Assembly (NCBI RefSeq): GCF_002742445.1
Contig: NZ_NJNQ01000003.1
Coordinates: forward strand, 248,001 to 312,000
Reading direction: 5' to 3'
From: Bifidobacterium sp. N4G05
Lineage (GTDB): Bacteria; Actinomycetota; Actinomycetes; Actinomycetales; Bifidobacteriaceae
DNA: 64,000 bases
Both the position numbers and the translations under genes were made by a program. The notes below the pieces were generated by a model. It searched no databases. It was not told the origin of the DNA and saw only the letters and a program-made list of their open reading frames with translations. Below are positions 1 to 9,624 of this stretch, piece after piece (the first letter of the stretch is position 1; every line of letters starts with the position of its first letter).

Positions 1-1240
1 TCAGACCATGTTTAATCGGGTCGAGTTCGGTGATGCCCATGGCGTACGCCACCATGGCTCCTGCCGCGGATCCACGGCCCGGCCCCACCATCACGCCATG
101 CGATTTGGCCCAGTTGATGTAGTCGGCCACCACGAGGAAGTATCCGCAGAACTGCATCTGGCAGATCACACCGCATTCGTAATCGGCCTGCTTAAGCACT
201 TCGATCGGCGGATGACCGTCATAGCGCTGTTCCAAGCCTTCCTCGACTTTTCGCAGGAACAGCGAGGTCTCGTCCCAGCCTTCCGGGCAGTCGAATTGCG
301 GCATGAACGCGCCGTCCTCATGATCGTCGAACATGACATTGCAGCGTTCGGCGATTTCCAACGTGTTGTCACACGCTTCGGGAATGTCTTTGAACAGTTC
401 GCGCATTTCTTCGGCAGATTTCAGGTAGTAGCCGGTTCCGTCGAATTTGAATCGTCCCGGCTCGTCCAACGTGGAACCCGAGTTGATGCACAGCATGGCG
501 TCCTGCGAGCCCGCGTCTTCGGCACGCACGTAATGCGAATCGTTGGTGGCAAGCAGCGGCGCGTTCAGTTTTTTCGCAATGTCCAGCAGACCGTCGGTCA
601 CTTGCTTTTCGATTTTCAGACCGTGGTCCATGAATTCGATATAAAAATTGTCGCGTCCGAAAATATCCTGTAATTCCCCTGCAGCACGCAATGCTTCGTC
701 GAATTGGCCGAGCAGCAGTCGCGTTTGGATGATTCCTGACGGGCATCCGGAAGATGCGATGATGCCTTTGGAATATTTGGCAAGGATTTCCTTATCCATT
801 CGAGGGTATCGCATGACACGTCCCTCAAGATTCGCGTCGGTGGACGCTTTCATAAGATTGACGAGGCCTTCGTCGGTTTCGGCCCACATCGTAAGGTGGG
901 TGATCAGGCCGCCGCCGGATACGTCGTTAGGGTTGCGCCGGCGATGCTGCGGATCGATATCGGGATTCCAGTTGGTGTCCCAGCTGACGCGGGTTTGGTC
1001 CTGTCGCGCGGTTTCCGGCGTCACATACGCTTCGATGCCGATGATCGGTTTGACGCCCTCTTTGACCGCGGTGCTCCACATTTCGTATGCACCATGCATG
1101 TTGCCATGGTCGGTGATGCCGACGGCGGGCATATTGAGTTCTTTGGCACGCTTGACCAGATCCGGAATTTTCGATGCGCCGTCAAGCAGCGAATAATGCG
1201 TGTGATTATGCAGTTGTACGAAATTTCCGGAAGTAGCCAT
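1..1240 (-). CDS. dnaE: DNA polymerase III alpha subunit, N-terminal part (cut by window edge)
   Basis: The catalytic subunit of the replicative DNA polymerase III. Only the first 413 codons are present; the frame stays open to base 1. The protein begins MATSGNFVQLHNHTHYSLLD, the N-terminal PHP domain with the paired His residues (H-N-H) expected in DnaE. The ATG at 1238-1240 is chosen because the PHP motif starts about ten residues in, as in other DnaE proteins. It lies 34 bases downstream of the pseudouridine synthase gene, in the same direction, so it may be the last gene of the lspA-rluD-dnaE series. Family assignment is firm; the polymerase core itself is outside the window. Confidence 0.93.
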   Translation of the reverse strand, partial: MATSGNFVQLHNHTHYSLLDGASKIPDLVKRAKELNMPAVGITDHGNMHGAYEMWSTAVKEGVKPIIGIEAYVTPETARQDQTRVSWDTNWNPDIDPQHRRRNPNDVSGGGLITHLTMWAETDEGLVNLMKASTDANLEGRVMRYPRMDKEILAKYSKGIIASSGCPSGIIQTRLLLGQFDEALRAAGELQDIFGRDNFYIEFMDHGLKIEKQVTDGLLDIAKKLNAPLLATNDSHYVRAEDAGSQDAMLCINSGSTLDEPGRFKFDGTGYYLKSAEEMRELFKDIPEACDNTLEIAERCNVMFDDHEDGAFMPQFDCPEGWDETSLFLRKVEEGLEQRYDGHPPIEVLKQADYECGVICQMQFCGYFLVVADYINWAKSHGVMVGPGRGSAAGAMVAYAMGITELDPIKHGL

Positions 1241-1274
1241 GCGTTCCAATCTACCGGTGATTGGTGACGTGCGC

Positions 1275-2213
1275 TCACGCTTCGGGCTTGTCTTGTGTGT
1301 CGTGTCTGTCGCGCATCACATCAAGCGCATGCTCCAGATCAGCTGGGTAATGTGATTTCACCGTAGTCCAGACACGGGTTCGCGGATGGCGGAATTCGAG
1401 TTGCATCGCGTGCAGCCACTGCCGTTCCAGTCCTAACGTTTCGCTCAGTTGCGGATTGGCGCCATACATGGCGTCTCCGGCAAGCGGATGCCCGATGGAT
1501 GAGAAATGCACGCGAATCTGATGCGTACGCCCGGTTTCAAGGTTCACGGAAACTAGTGTCGCCTCACCGAAACGTTCCATCACATCCCAATGGGTAATGG
1601 CCTCTTTGCCGGCAGGAGTCACGCAAAAACGAAAATCGGAGACTTTGGCGCGACCGATCGGTGCTTCGATGGTTGCTTTGTTTTCCTTGAGATTGCCTTG
1701 CACGAGCGCATGATAGGTTTTTACGACTTCATGTTCGGCGAATTGTCTGCGCATTTCCACATAGGCGAGATCGGACTTGCATACGAGCATCAATCCGGAT
1801 GTGCCCACGTCGAGGCGGGATACGATGCCTTGACGCCCTGCAGCGCCATAAGAAGTGATGTGCACTCCCCTGTCGAGCAGACTGCCGAGCACCGTCGGAC
1901 CGGTCCAGCCGACGGAAGCATGAGCCGCCACACCCACCGGTTTGTCAACCACCACCACATCGTCGTCTTCATAGACCACGGCCATATCATGCGCGATCGG
2001 TTCAGGATCGGTTCGTTCCTCGACGATATCGAATTCCACGGTTTCGCCTGATTGCAGAGTCGACGATTTGGAAATGTCACGGCCAAGTACACGCGCCTGC
2101 CCGCTTTCGATGAGTTCCGCTGCCTTGGCACGGGAAATGCCCAGCATTTTGGCAACGGCGACATCGAAACGTTTGCCGACAAGCGCGTCGGGTGCGGGAA
2201 CAAGACGGCTCAT
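1275..2213 (-). CDS. RluD/RluA-family 23S rRNA pseudouridine synthase
   Basis: Converts specific uridines of structured RNA, most likely 23S rRNA, to pseudouridine in the cytoplasm. The 312 residues carry an N-terminal S4 RNA-binding domain (about residues 13-60, GKRFDVAVAKMLGISRAKAA) and a catalytic domain with the RLDVGTSGL motif near residue 134, whose Asp is the nucleophile, followed by the GRTHQIRVH motif typical of the family. Length fits RluD. Its start overlaps the end of lspA by four bases, so the two are probably translationally coupled. The exact target uridines cannot be read from sequence, so RluD as opposed to another RluA-family member is an inference. Confidence 0.9.
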   Translation of the reverse strand: MSRLVPAPDALVGKRFDVAVAKMLGISRAKAAELIESGQARVLGRDISKSSTLQSGETVEFDIVEERTDPEPIAHDMAVVYEDDDVVVVDKPVGVAAHASVGWTGPTVLGSLLDRGVHITSYGAAGRQGIVSRLDVGTSGLMLVCKSDLAYVEMRRQFAEHEVVKTYHALVQGNLKENKATIEAPIGRAKVSDFRFCVTPAGKEAITHWDVMERFGEATLVSVNLETGRTHQIRVHFSSIGHPLAGDAMYGANPQLSETLGLERQWLHAMQLEFRHPRTRVWTTVKSHYPADLEHALDVMRDRHDTQDKPEA

Positions 2214-2770
2214 GTGCTCTTCTCTCCAGCCGTCCGTTCCATCTGTTCCTTGTTCCGTTCGTCAAGTTCCTTCTGACTGAACGGTTCTCCTACGAGCAGC
2301 AATGCAACTGCGGCAACGCCCGCCACCATCAGGAAAACGTCAGCAACATTGCCGACCGACCATCCGTAGTTGAGGAAGTCGACGACTTTGCCGTTGAGGA
2401 AACCTTCGGCATATGCAACGCGGTCGATGAGATTGCCTAACGCTCCGGCGAATGCAAGAGCGAACACCACCGTCCATTTCATGGAAATGGTACGGATCTC
2501 CAGTACCACCAACGCCACGCAAGCCACAATGGCAAGCAGGGAAATCAACCACGTCATGTTGGATCCCATACCCAAGGACGCGCCCGGATTATGCACCAAC
2601 GTGAATGAAAGCATTCCCGGAACCACACGTACCGTATGCCCGTCGGCAAGCGCCGACTGCGCCCATGCCTTGGTGATCTGATCAAGTACCAGCGCCGCAA
2701 CGGCGATACACGCAAAGACGGCCACGCGAGTGCGCAGCCGTCTTTGATCATTTGTCATGATGTCAGACAC
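2210..2770 (-). CDS. lspA: lipoprotein signal peptidase (signal peptidase II)
   Basis: Membrane aspartyl protease that removes the signal peptide from prolipoproteins after lipid attachment. 186 residues with four hydrophobic segments. The family blocks are visible: NPGASLGMG, GALGNLIDRV with the first catalytic Asp, and VVDFLNYG...GNVADVFL with the second. Its substrates probably include the lipobox proteins encoded at 18286 and 39808. The GTG at 2770 gives MSDIMTND; an ATG four codons later (2758) is an equally possible start and neither has a strong ribosome site. It lies nine bases after the DivIVA gene and overlaps the pseudouridine synthase gene. Confidence 0.93.
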   Translation of the reverse strand: MSDIMTNDQRRLRTRVAVFACIAVAALVLDQITKAWAQSALADGHTVRVVPGMLSFTLVHNPGASLGMGSNMTWLISLLAIVACVALVVLEIRTISMKWTVVFALAFAGALGNLIDRVAYAEGFLNGKVVDFLNYGWSVGNVADVFLMVAGVAAVALLLVGEPFSQKELDERNKEQMERTAGEKST

Positions 2771-2779
2771 AGCCTAATC

Positions 2780-4471
2780 TCAGTCGTTCTGGGAATCCTG
2801 ATCATAGTTGTTCGTGTCGGACACCTGCGACACGAGCTGTCCGAGGAATTCGGTAAGACGCGCGCGGTATTCGGTTTCGAACTGCTTGAGGCCCTGAATG
2901 TTACCTTCGATGACCTTGGTCTGCGCTTCGAGATTGTCGCGGACCTGCTGAGCATAATCGTCGGCTGCGGTACGGGTCTTCGAATCGTAGTCGAAGGCAC
3001 GCTTCTGCACTTCGGACTCGTACTCGTCGGCTTCGTTGTGCTTCGTGGAGAAGTAGGTATCGCCATCCTGGGTCTTCTGTACAAGGTAGGCATCGCCCTC
3101 CTGAGTCTTCTGATCCAGATAAGCATCACCATCCTGGGTCTTCTGCGCAAGGTAGGCATCGCCCTCCTGAGTCTTCTGATCCAGATAAGCATCACCATCC
3201 TGGGTCTTCTGCGCAAGATAAGCATCACCATCCTGGGTCTTCTGCGCAAGATAAGCATCGCCCTCCTGAGTCTTCTGATCCAAGTAGGCGTTACCCTCCT
3301 GAGTGCGCTGTGCCAGGTAGTCATCGCCTTCTTGGGCACGCTTGGCCAAGTACGCGTCGCCTTCCTGAGTCTTCTGGTTCAGGTAACCATCAGCCTTGGC
3401 ACGGGTGTCGGCCGAATACTGATCAGCATCGGAACGGGTGCTTTCGGAATAGTTGTCAGCCTCGAAACGAGTACGGTTGGAGTAGTCGTTGGCATTGCCG
3501 ATGAGCTCATCGTACTTGCGCTGGGACTCGTCGGTAATTTCCTTGGCCTTGGCCTTGCCCTTGTCGACATACTGGTCGTGCAGCTGCATGGCCAAGGTCA
3601 GCATGGCGGTGGCGCGCTCCGGCTCCGTATTAGCGGTGGCTGCGGCTCCTGCGATCTTCTGCAGGCTTCCGGTTTCGGTGCTCGGCTCGACCTTGGCGAC
3701 CTGCTCGCGCAGCTGGGCTTCACGCTGCTGCGATTCCTGCAGCTGCTGTGCAAGCTGCTGAATCTGCGCGGCCTGCTGCTGGGCACGCTCATCCTGCTGC
3801 TGGGACTGTGCCGCATGCTGCTGCGTGAGCTGCTGAGCTTGGGCGACCTGCTCCTGAGCCTCTTCAAGCCTTGCATTGAGCTGCTGGATCTCAGCCGCCT
3901 GCTGCTGGGCCACCACAACCTGCTGCTGGGCGGAAGCCAGCTGACGGGACAGGTCTTCGGTCTGCGCACGGAATGCGTCGCGCTCATGCTGCATGGAGGT
4001 CAGCTGTTCGCCCAAATCCGCCTGGCCGGCAGCTTCAGCCGCCTGTGCGGTGAGCTGGTCAACCTGTGCGGACAGACGATCCACCTGATCCTTGAGCTGT
4101 TCGTTCTGAGCCGACAGAGCACGGTTGCTTTCCTCAGCCTCGGTAAGCTTGGCTGCTGCGACCTGAGCTGCCTGAGCTGCCTGATCACCAGCGCCGGCTG
4201 CCTGCTCGGAGGCGGACTTCAATGTCGCGTTCTCCTGCTGCAGGGACTGAACCTGAGCGCTGAGCTCGGAAATCTTGGAGTTGAGCCCCGCAACATCCGG
4301 GCCGAGGGCCTGAGTGGCCTGGCCGCTGGCGACTGCCTGCTTGCCTAGAGCCTCCACCGTCTCGGTTACCTGATCGAGAAAATCGTCGACTTCGTCGACG
4401 TCATACCCCTCTTTGAACCTTACGGTCTGGAAAGTATGCTCTCTGATATCTTTCGGCGTCAACAGAGCCAT
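2780..4471 (-). CDS. DivIVA/Wag31-type polar growth scaffold with 11-residue repeats
   Basis: Cytoplasmic coiled-coil scaffold that in actinobacteria marks poles and septa and guides cell-wall growth. The N terminus MALLTPKDIREHTFQTVRFKEGYDVDEVDDFLD is a DivIVA membrane-binding domain. A long Gln/Ala-rich coiled coil follows (about residues 65-250), then a middle domain, then ten tandem 11-residue units of the form QKTQEGDAYLA encoded at about 3047-3376. I chose ATG 4471 because the DivIVA domain begins there and GCGAGGTG precedes it; an in-frame extension to 4576 exists but reads unlike the family. At 563 residues it is much longer than typical Wag31 because of the coiled coil and repeats. 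It follows yggT in the division cluster. Confidence 0.9.
   Translation of the reverse strand: MALLTPKDIREHTFQTVRFKEGYDVDEVDDFLDQVTETVEALGKQAVASGQATQALGPDVAGLNSKISELSAQVQSLQQENATLKSASEQAAGAGDQAAQAAQVAAAKLTEAEESNRALSAQNEQLKDQVDRLSAQVDQLTAQAAEAAGQADLGEQLTSMQHERDAFRAQTEDLSRQLASAQQQVVVAQQQAAEIQQLNARLEEAQEQVAQAQQLTQQHAAQSQQQDERAQQQAAQIQQLAQQLQESQQREAQLREQVAKVEPSTETGSLQKIAGAAATANTEPERATAMLTLAMQLHDQYVDKGKAKAKEITDESQRKYDELIGNANDYSNRTRFEADNYSESTRSDADQYSADTRAKADGYLNQKTQEGDAYLAKRAQEGDDYLAQRTQEGNAYLDQKTQEGDAYLAQKTQDGDAYLAQKTQDGDAYLDQKTQEGDAYLAQKTQDGDAYLDQKTQEGDAYLVQKTQDGDTYFSTKHNEADEYESEVQKRAFDYDSKTRTAADDYAQQVRDNLEAQTKVIEGNIQGLKQFETEYRARLTEFLGQLVSQVSDTNNYDQDSQND
3047..3376 (-). repeat. ten tandem 33-bp coding repeats in the DivIVA-like gene
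   Basis: Ten consecutive 33-base units, each encoding a variant of (Q/K)(K/R)(T/A)Q(E/D)G(D/N)(A/D/T)Y(L/F)(A/D/V/S). Units differ mainly at the E/D and A/D positions, while several neighbours are nearly identical in DNA (for example the runs around 3110-3250), which favours recombination between units. An 11-residue period is that of a hendecad coiled coil. Unit boundaries were counted by hand from the translation. Confidence 0.9.
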
Positions 4472-4579
4472 AAATCTTACACCTCGCTTTGGGCTTGATG
4501 CCTTGCTGTTGTTGCTTTCATTTGTTGACTCTAGCACGGAACCACCGATTTTTTGCGAAAAATCGGCATTTGACATGCA

Positions 4580-4861
4580 TTAAATGAGGAAATCAATAAC
4601 AATGAGAATGAAATAAAGAACGATGAATGCCACATCGAAATAAATAGGACCCATTGGAATAGGGCGGATATATTGGCGTAGCCAGCGCAGTGGAGGCTCT
4701 GTCAACTGGTAAACCGCGTCAATCAGCGACGACGCCAACCCCCGTGGACGCCATGCCGACGCCAACACAGCTATCCAATCGAGAATCATGCGAATGAACA
4801 GCACCAGAATGTAGGCATTCACCAGAAAGTGAACGACGCTACCGATCAAAGTCAAAATCAT
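4580..4861 (-). CDS. YggT family membrane protein
   Basis: Small integral membrane protein of the YggT family, found beside sepF and divIVA in most Gram-positive division clusters; its biochemical role is not established. About 93 residues with two hydrophobic segments (roughly residues 1-25 and 68-92) separated by a loop that contains the family pattern YQLTEPPLRWLRQYIRPIPMGPIYFDVAFI. I chose ATG 4861 rather than the TTG at 4879, because MILTLIGSVVHF matches the usual N terminus of the family; the ribosome site before it (GGTGGTG) is weak. It lies between sepF and the DivIVA gene, and a hairpin at 4891 separates it from sepF. Confidence 0.88.
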   Translation of the reverse strand: MILTLIGSVVHFLVNAYILVLFIRMILDWIAVLASAWRPRGLASSLIDAVYQLTEPPLRWLRQYIRPIPMGPIYFDVAFIVLYFILIVIDFLI

Positions 4862-4890
4862 GGAGCACCACCATAGCAACAGAACATAAC

Positions 4891-4920
4891 AAAGCCCCCA
4901 TCACGAGTGATGGAGGCTTT
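4891..4920 (-). terminator. hairpin terminator/attenuator between sepF and yggT
   Basis: AAAGCC-CCATCAC pairs with GTGATGG-GGCTTT around a two-base loop, 35 bases after the sepF stop. In the minus direction it is followed by a T-containing tail (TTTGTTATGTT). It may lower expression of yggT and downstream genes relative to ftsZ-sepF. Confidence 0.7.
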
Positions 4921-4954
4921 ACGCAGTCTGATTTCGCAATGGCTTTCGTCTGCG

Positions 4955-5434
4955 TCAGTCGGCGAACAAATCGTGCGACGAGCTATTCACCTGCGGTTCC
5001 TCAACCTTGATATTCACTTGAGCTGGGCTAAGCAGGAACACACGCGGAGTGACACGTTCGATGGAGCCACGCACGCCGAAAACCACACCCGCGGAAAAGT
5101 CCACAATACGATACGCCACGGCCTCGGCAACGCCAGTTAGGTTCAGCACCACCGGAACGCCGTCGCGAATGGCACGTCCGACCAGCTGCGCATCCTCATA
5201 GGACTTCGGGTGAATCGTGGTGATACGGCTCACCCTTCCACCTTGGAACGGGTTGGCTTTGGTCTGCTCGCGCGGTGCGGACGTCGCGGCAGGCGTCGAA
5301 GCCATCGGGGTCACAGAATGATCGGAATCGAACGAGGTTTCGCCGCTCTCAGCCTCCTCGTTAAAATCCTCGTCACCCTCGGCAACGTCGGTCATGCCCA
5401 AATAGGACATCGCGCTTTTCATAAAACCTGCCAT
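4955..5434 (-). CDS. sepF: cell division protein SepF
   Basis: Membrane-anchoring partner of FtsZ that aligns filaments at the septum; in actinobacteria, which lack FtsA, it is the main FtsZ tether. 159 residues: an N-terminal amphipathic stretch (MAGFMKSAMSYLGM), an acidic linker (about residues 18-65), and the SepF fold (about 70-150) with the family block KSYEDAQLVGRAIRDGVPVVLNL and DFSAGVVFG. It lies 30 bases downstream of ftsZ in the same direction, the canonical arrangement. Length and motifs are normal. Confidence 0.95.
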   Translation of the reverse strand: MAGFMKSAMSYLGMTDVAEGDEDFNEEAESGETSFDSDHSVTPMASTPAATSAPREQTKANPFQGGRVSRITTIHPKSYEDAQLVGRAIRDGVPVVLNLTGVAEAVAYRIVDFSAGVVFGVRGSIERVTPRVFLLSPAQVNIKVEEPQVNSSSHDLFAD

Positions 5435-5464
5435 GAACGATCCTTTCGCGTCTTCGCGTTGCTT

Positions 5465-6715
5465 TTAGCGCAGGAAATCCGGAATATCCAAATCGCCGGC
5501 GTCGTTCGAAGACACCACTTCATGCTCGGTGGTCTGATCGAATGACGGAACGACGGGTTCCGGAGTGGACGGAACATAAGTGGACAGCGGCTGCACCTTC
5601 GGGGCTTCCGGAGTCTGAATGAGCTGAGGCTGCTGCGGAGCCGCCGCCCTCGGAGCAGCAGCTCTCGGAGCCGCGGACAGCGCCGACAGCGGAATCGTAT
5701 CTTCCGCAGGCTCGGCCTGCTTCTGGGCCTCGGCCTGAGGGGCCTTCTTGGAGTTGGCATCGAAGCCTGCGGCGATGACAGTGACACGCACTTCGTCGCC
5801 ATAGGCGTCGTCGAGGGAAAGACCCCAAATGATCTGCGCTTCCGGATGGATGGCCTTGCCCACCAGCTGAGTGGCGGCAGCCGCTTCCTGCAGCTTCAGG
5901 TCGGACGGACCCGCGATGTTGATCAAAGCGCCATGAGCACCCTCGATGCTTTCTTCCAGCAGCGGAGAGCTGATGGCGATTTCGGCGGCCTGGGTGGCGC
6001 GATCCTCGCCCCGGGCGGAACCGATGCCGAACAGTGCGGTGCCTGCGCCACGCAGAATGGCGTTGACGTCGTTGAAGTCGACGTGAATGTAAGAATTGGA
6101 GGAAATCAGGTCCGTGATGCCCTGCACACCTGCCAGCAATGCAGTGTCGGCGGTCTTGAACGCGTCGACGATACCAATGGTGCGATCGGAAAGCTCAAGC
6201 AGTCGATCGTTCGGAATCACAATCAGTGCATCGACTTCCTTGCGCAGATTCTCAATGCCAAGTGCTGCGGAAGCCGCACGCTGGGGACCTTCAAAGCCGA
6301 ACGGACGGGTAACCACCGCAATGGTCAACGCACCCTGCTGGTGTGCGGCACGAGCTACGATCGGGCTTGCGCCGGTACCGGTGCCACCACCCTCACCGCA
6401 GGTCACGAACACCATATCGGCGCCCTTGAGCGATTCCTCGATATCAGACTGATGATCCTGAGCGGCTTTAGCGCCCTTCTCCGGGTCGGCACCGGCGCCA
6501 AGACCACGGCTGGTGGCATCGTTCAAGGAGATCTTGACATCAGCGTCGGAACGCATCAGATCCTTCGCGTCGGTATTGATCGCAATAAATTCAACACTTT
6601 GAAGACCCTCGGCAATCATGCGATTGACGGCATTACCGCCAGCTCCACCAACACCGACAACCTTGATATTCGTCTTGTCGTTGAAATTGTCAGTCTGGGC
6701 AATCTCGCTCACCAT
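5465..6715 (-). CDS. ftsZ: cell division GTPase FtsZ
   Basis: Tubulin-like GTPase that forms the Z ring. 416 residues: GTP-binding GVGGAGGNAVNRM near residue 21, the tubulin signature GGGTGTGASP at about residues 109-118, the T7-loop region in DLISSNSYIHVDFNDV, a proline/alanine-rich linker (about 325-400), and the conserved C-terminal peptide DLDIPDFLR that binds SepF. It is the first gene of the minus-strand cluster; 174 bases separate it from dusB, so its promoter probably lies in 6716-6889. No unusual features. Confidence 0.98.
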   Translation of the reverse strand: MVSEIAQTDNFNDKTNIKVVGVGGAGGNAVNRMIAEGLQSVEFIAINTDAKDLMRSDADVKISLNDATSRGLGAGADPEKGAKAAQDHQSDIEESLKGADMVFVTCGEGGGTGTGASPIVARAAHQQGALTIAVVTRPFGFEGPQRAASAALGIENLRKEVDALIVIPNDRLLELSDRTIGIVDAFKTADTALLAGVQGITDLISSNSYIHVDFNDVNAILRGAGTALFGIGSARGEDRATQAAEIAISSPLLEESIEGAHGALINIAGPSDLKLQEAAAATQLVGKAIHPEAQIIWGLSLDDAYGDEVRVTVIAAGFDANSKKAPQAEAQKQAEPAEDTIPLSALSAAPRAAAPRAAAPQQPQLIQTPEAPKVQPLSTYVPSTPEPVVPSFDQTTEHEVVSSNDAGDLDIPDFLR

Positions 6716-6889
6716 AGTCTCCTGTCACTCGCGTTTACGCACAACTTTATCGCAGACACGCCGTAATACGCGCGCTTTTCGCCGTGTGTAACGACGTTTT
6801 TTCACTTTTTATTGCTAACGTGTTCATTTCGCCTCAGATGTACCCTCTTTCGGCGCCCCACACGATTTAACCACATCAGCATGTCATGT

Positions 6890-8119
6890 TCAATAACTGG
6901 CATCCATAGGATCATCGCCGAACAGCGCCTGACGTTCATCATGCGTCGTTTCCCGTGATTCCAACCATCCGTAGGGCAAATGCACTTTCTTTGCGAAGCG
7001 CACGCGCCCCCTTGGCTTGTCGACCACTCGTTCGGGGAAACGGGTGTCGGGATCCAGCTTGCCTATTTCGGTTCTGACATCCTCAAGATTTTCACATTCC
7101 ATGAAAGCGCGACGGGTGGAGCCTCCAACGGGGAATCCCTTGAGATACCACGCGATATGCTTACGCAGATCATGCACGGCCATCTGCTCGTCGCCATCAT
7201 AAAATTCGGTCAACAGTTCCGCATGGCGTTCAACCACACGGCACACGTCTCCCAATGTAGGGTCGACACGCTTGTCGCAGCCGGCGAACGCGTTCTTGAT
7301 ATCGGCAAACAGCCACGGCCTGCCTTGACAGCCACGGCCGATCGCAACACCAGCGCAACCGGTTTCGGCAACCATGGCAAGCGCATCGTTCGCACCCCAA
7401 ATGTCACCGTTGCCGAACACTGGAATATCTAGCGCTTCGACCAGTTCACCGATTCTGCTCCAGTCGGAATGCCCACCGTAATATTCGGCGGTGGTACGCG
7501 CATGCAGGGTAACGGCCCTGCAACCTTCCTCCTGCGCGATATGCCCGGCTTCAAGGAACGTCTCATGCTCGTGGTCGATGCCGACACGAATCTTCGCCGT
7601 AACAGGCACATTGGCCGCATCACAGACCTTGACCACGCGTTGGATAATCTCACGGAACAGATCCGTCTTCCATGGCAACGCCGAACCGCCGCCACGCCTG
7701 GTCACTTTGGGTACGGGGCATCCGAAATTCAGATCGACGTGGTCGGCCATGTTTTCGTCGATGACGATTTTCGCAGCCTGTTCCACGATTGCTGGATTCA
7801 CGCCATACAGTTGCAGCGAGCGAATCTTCTCGCTTGGAGCGAAATGACACAACCGCAATGCTTTGGGATTGCGGGCAACCAACGCGCGCGCGGTGATCAT
7901 TTCAGCTACGTACAGACCGTCAGGACCGTAGCTTTCGCAAATCACGCGGAACGGCCAGTTGGTCACTCCCGCCATAGGCGAAAGCACCACCGGCGTCTCA
8001 ACATGCACCGACCCTAAATCAACAGGCTTAATAACCGGAGGAACCGACGGCCTCACCGCGTCGGTACGCGGGTCGAGCACGTCGGATTCCTCGTAAGCAG
8101 TCACAATGCTATCTGGCAT
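6890..8119 (-). CDS. dusB: tRNA-dihydrouridine synthase, DusB type
   Basis: FMN-dependent enzyme that reduces uridines in the D loop of tRNA using NADPH. 409 residues: TIM barrel starting VVLSPMAGVTNWPFR, catalytic Cys in DLNFGCPVPKVTRRGGGSAL (near residue 135), the HARTTAEYYGGHSDW block and GNGDIW near the FMN phosphate site. An N-terminal extension of about 35 residues precedes the barrel, as is common in actinobacterial members. It begins 29 bases downstream of glyQS in the same direction, so the two tRNA-related genes may be cotranscribed. Confidence 0.93.
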   Translation of the reverse strand: MPDSIVTAYEESDVLDPRTDAVRPSVPPVIKPVDLGSVHVETPVVLSPMAGVTNWPFRVICESYGPDGLYVAEMITARALVARNPKALRLCHFAPSEKIRSLQLYGVNPAIVEQAAKIVIDENMADHVDLNFGCPVPKVTRRGGGSALPWKTDLFREIIQRVVKVCDAANVPVTAKIRVGIDHEHETFLEAGHIAQEEGCRAVTLHARTTAEYYGGHSDWSRIGELVEALDIPVFGNGDIWGANDALAMVAETGCAGVAIGRGCQGRPWLFADIKNAFAGCDKRVDPTLGDVCRVVERHAELLTEFYDGDEQMAVHDLRKHIAWYLKGFPVGGSTRRAFMECENLEDVRTEIGKLDPDTRFPERVVDKPRGRVRFAKKVHLPYGWLESRETTHDERQALFGDDPMDASY

Positions 8120-8148
8120 AAGAACGCTATGGTAACCAGTAACCAGTT

Positions 8149-9624
8149 TTAGTACAAGCCACCGGCTTCGGCGATCTTGACGGACTCAGGCCAAGCCTCG
8201 CCGCCCATCTCGACCGGTACCTGCGGGTAGCGCACATGCTTCTCGCCAATGCGTGCAGACACGTAATCGGCCACCTTGTCGAGTGCGACGCGCTCCTGCT
8301 GCATGGTGTCACGTTCACGAATGGTGACGGCCTGATCGTCGAGCGTATCGAAGTCGACGGTGATGCACAGCGGGGTGCCGATTTCGTCTTCGCGACGGTA
8401 GCGACGACCGATCGCACCGGCCTCGTCGTAGTCGATCATCCAATCGTGCTGACGCAGGTCGGCTGCCAGATCATGTGCCACGGTCTGCAGTTCCGGCTTC
8501 TTGCTCAACGGCAGCACTGCGGCCTTGACCGGAGCCAGGCGCGGATCAAGACGAAGCACGGTACGCTTGTCGACGCCGCCCTTGGTGTTCGGCGCCTCGT
8601 CAACGTCGTAGGCATCAACAAGGAAGGCCATGAGAGAGCGGGTCAGGCCTGCGGCCGGCTCGATGACGTACGGCACGTACTTTTCGCCGGTGGCCTGGTT
8701 GAAGTAGCTCAGGTCCTCGCCGGAATGCTTGGCATGTGCAGAAAGGTCGAAGTCAGTACGGTTGGCCACACCTTCGAGTTCACCCCAATCGGATCCTTGG
8801 AAGCCGAACTTGTATTCAATGTCGACGGTACGCTTCGAATAGTGGGCCAGCTTCTCCTTCGGATGCTCATAGTGGCGCAGGTTCTCCGGTTTCACGCCAA
8901 GATCGATGTACCACTGGGTGCGTGCGTCGATCCAGTACTGGTGCCATTCCTCATCGGTACCCGGAGCCACGAAGAATTCCATTTCCATCTGTTCGAACTC
9001 GCGGGTACGGAAGATGAAGTTGCCCGGGGTGATTTCATTACGGAAGGACTTGCCCATGTTGGCGATGCCGAACGGCGGCTTGGAACGAGAAGAGGTCATC
9101 ACGTTCTTGAAGTCCACGAAAATGCCCTGCGCGGTTTCCGGACGCAGGTAGTGCAGCGAATTCTCGTCTTCGACCGGTCCGAGGTGGGTGCGCAGCATCA
9201 TGTTGAAGTCGCGCGGTTCAGTCCAGTTGCCACGGGTGCCGCAATCCGGGCACACAATATCCTTGAGACCGTTTTCCGGCAGCTTGTCGCCATGCTTTTC
9301 GGCATAGGATTCCTCAAGCTTATCCGCACGGTGGCGCTTGTGGCAGTTGAGGCATTCGATCAGCGGATCGTTGAACACGGACACGTGGCCGGAAGCCACC
9401 CACACAGCCGGCGGAAGAATAATGGACGTGTCAACGCCCACCACGTCGCCACGGGTGACGACCATGGAACGCCACCATTCGCGCTTGATATTGTCTTTCA
9501 GCGCAACGCCGAGCGGACCGTAATCCCACGCGGAACGGGTTCCACCGTAGATTTCACCGGCGGGGAAAACAAAGCCACGACGCTTGGCGAGGGATACGAC
9601 TTCATCGAGTTTGGATACAGCCAC
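8149..9624 (-). CDS. glyQS: glycyl-tRNA synthetase (single-chain type)
   Basis: Charges tRNA-Gly with glycine in the cytoplasm. 491 residues of the homodimeric class II type: N terminus [25 protein letters not shown], motif 2 [18 protein letters not shown], motif 3 in [17 protein letters not shown] and a C-terminal anticodon-binding domain. A four-cysteine zinc site appears as CLNC (near residue 89) and CPDC (near residue 123). The gene has a long untranslated 5' side (9625 onward) that contains a large inverted repeat. Single-chain GlyRS is normal for Bifidobacterium. Confidence 0.96.
   Translation of the reverse strand: MAVSKLDEVVSLAKRRGFVFPAGEIYGGTRSAWDYGPLGVALKDNIKREWWRSMVVTRGDVVGVDTSIILPPAVWVASGHVSVFNDPLIECLNCHKRHRADKLEESYAEKHGDKLPENGLKDIVCPDCGTRGNWTEPRDFNMMLRTHLGPVEDENSLHYLRPETAQGIFVDFKNVMTSSRSKPPFGIANMGKSFRNEITPGNFIFRTREFEQMEMEFFVAPGTDEEWHQYWIDARTQWYIDLGVKPENLRHYEHPKEKLAHYSKRTVDIEYKFGFQGSDWGELEGVANRTDFDLSAHAKHSGEDLSYFNQATGEKYVPYVIEPAAGLTRSLMAFLVDAYDVDEAPNTKGGVDKRTVLRLDPRLAPVKAAVLPLSKKPELQTVAHDLAADLRQHDWMIDYDEAGAIGRRYRREDEIGTPLCITVDFDTLDDQAVTIRERDTMQQERVALDKVADYVSARIGEKHVRYPQVPVEMGGEAWPESVKIAEAGGLY

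Noticed and set aside
2636-4348. Long plus-strand open frame (570 codons) opposite the DivIVA-like gene
   Set aside because: Leu/Val-rich low-complexity translation that mirrors the coiled-coil gene; no ribosome site or family match.
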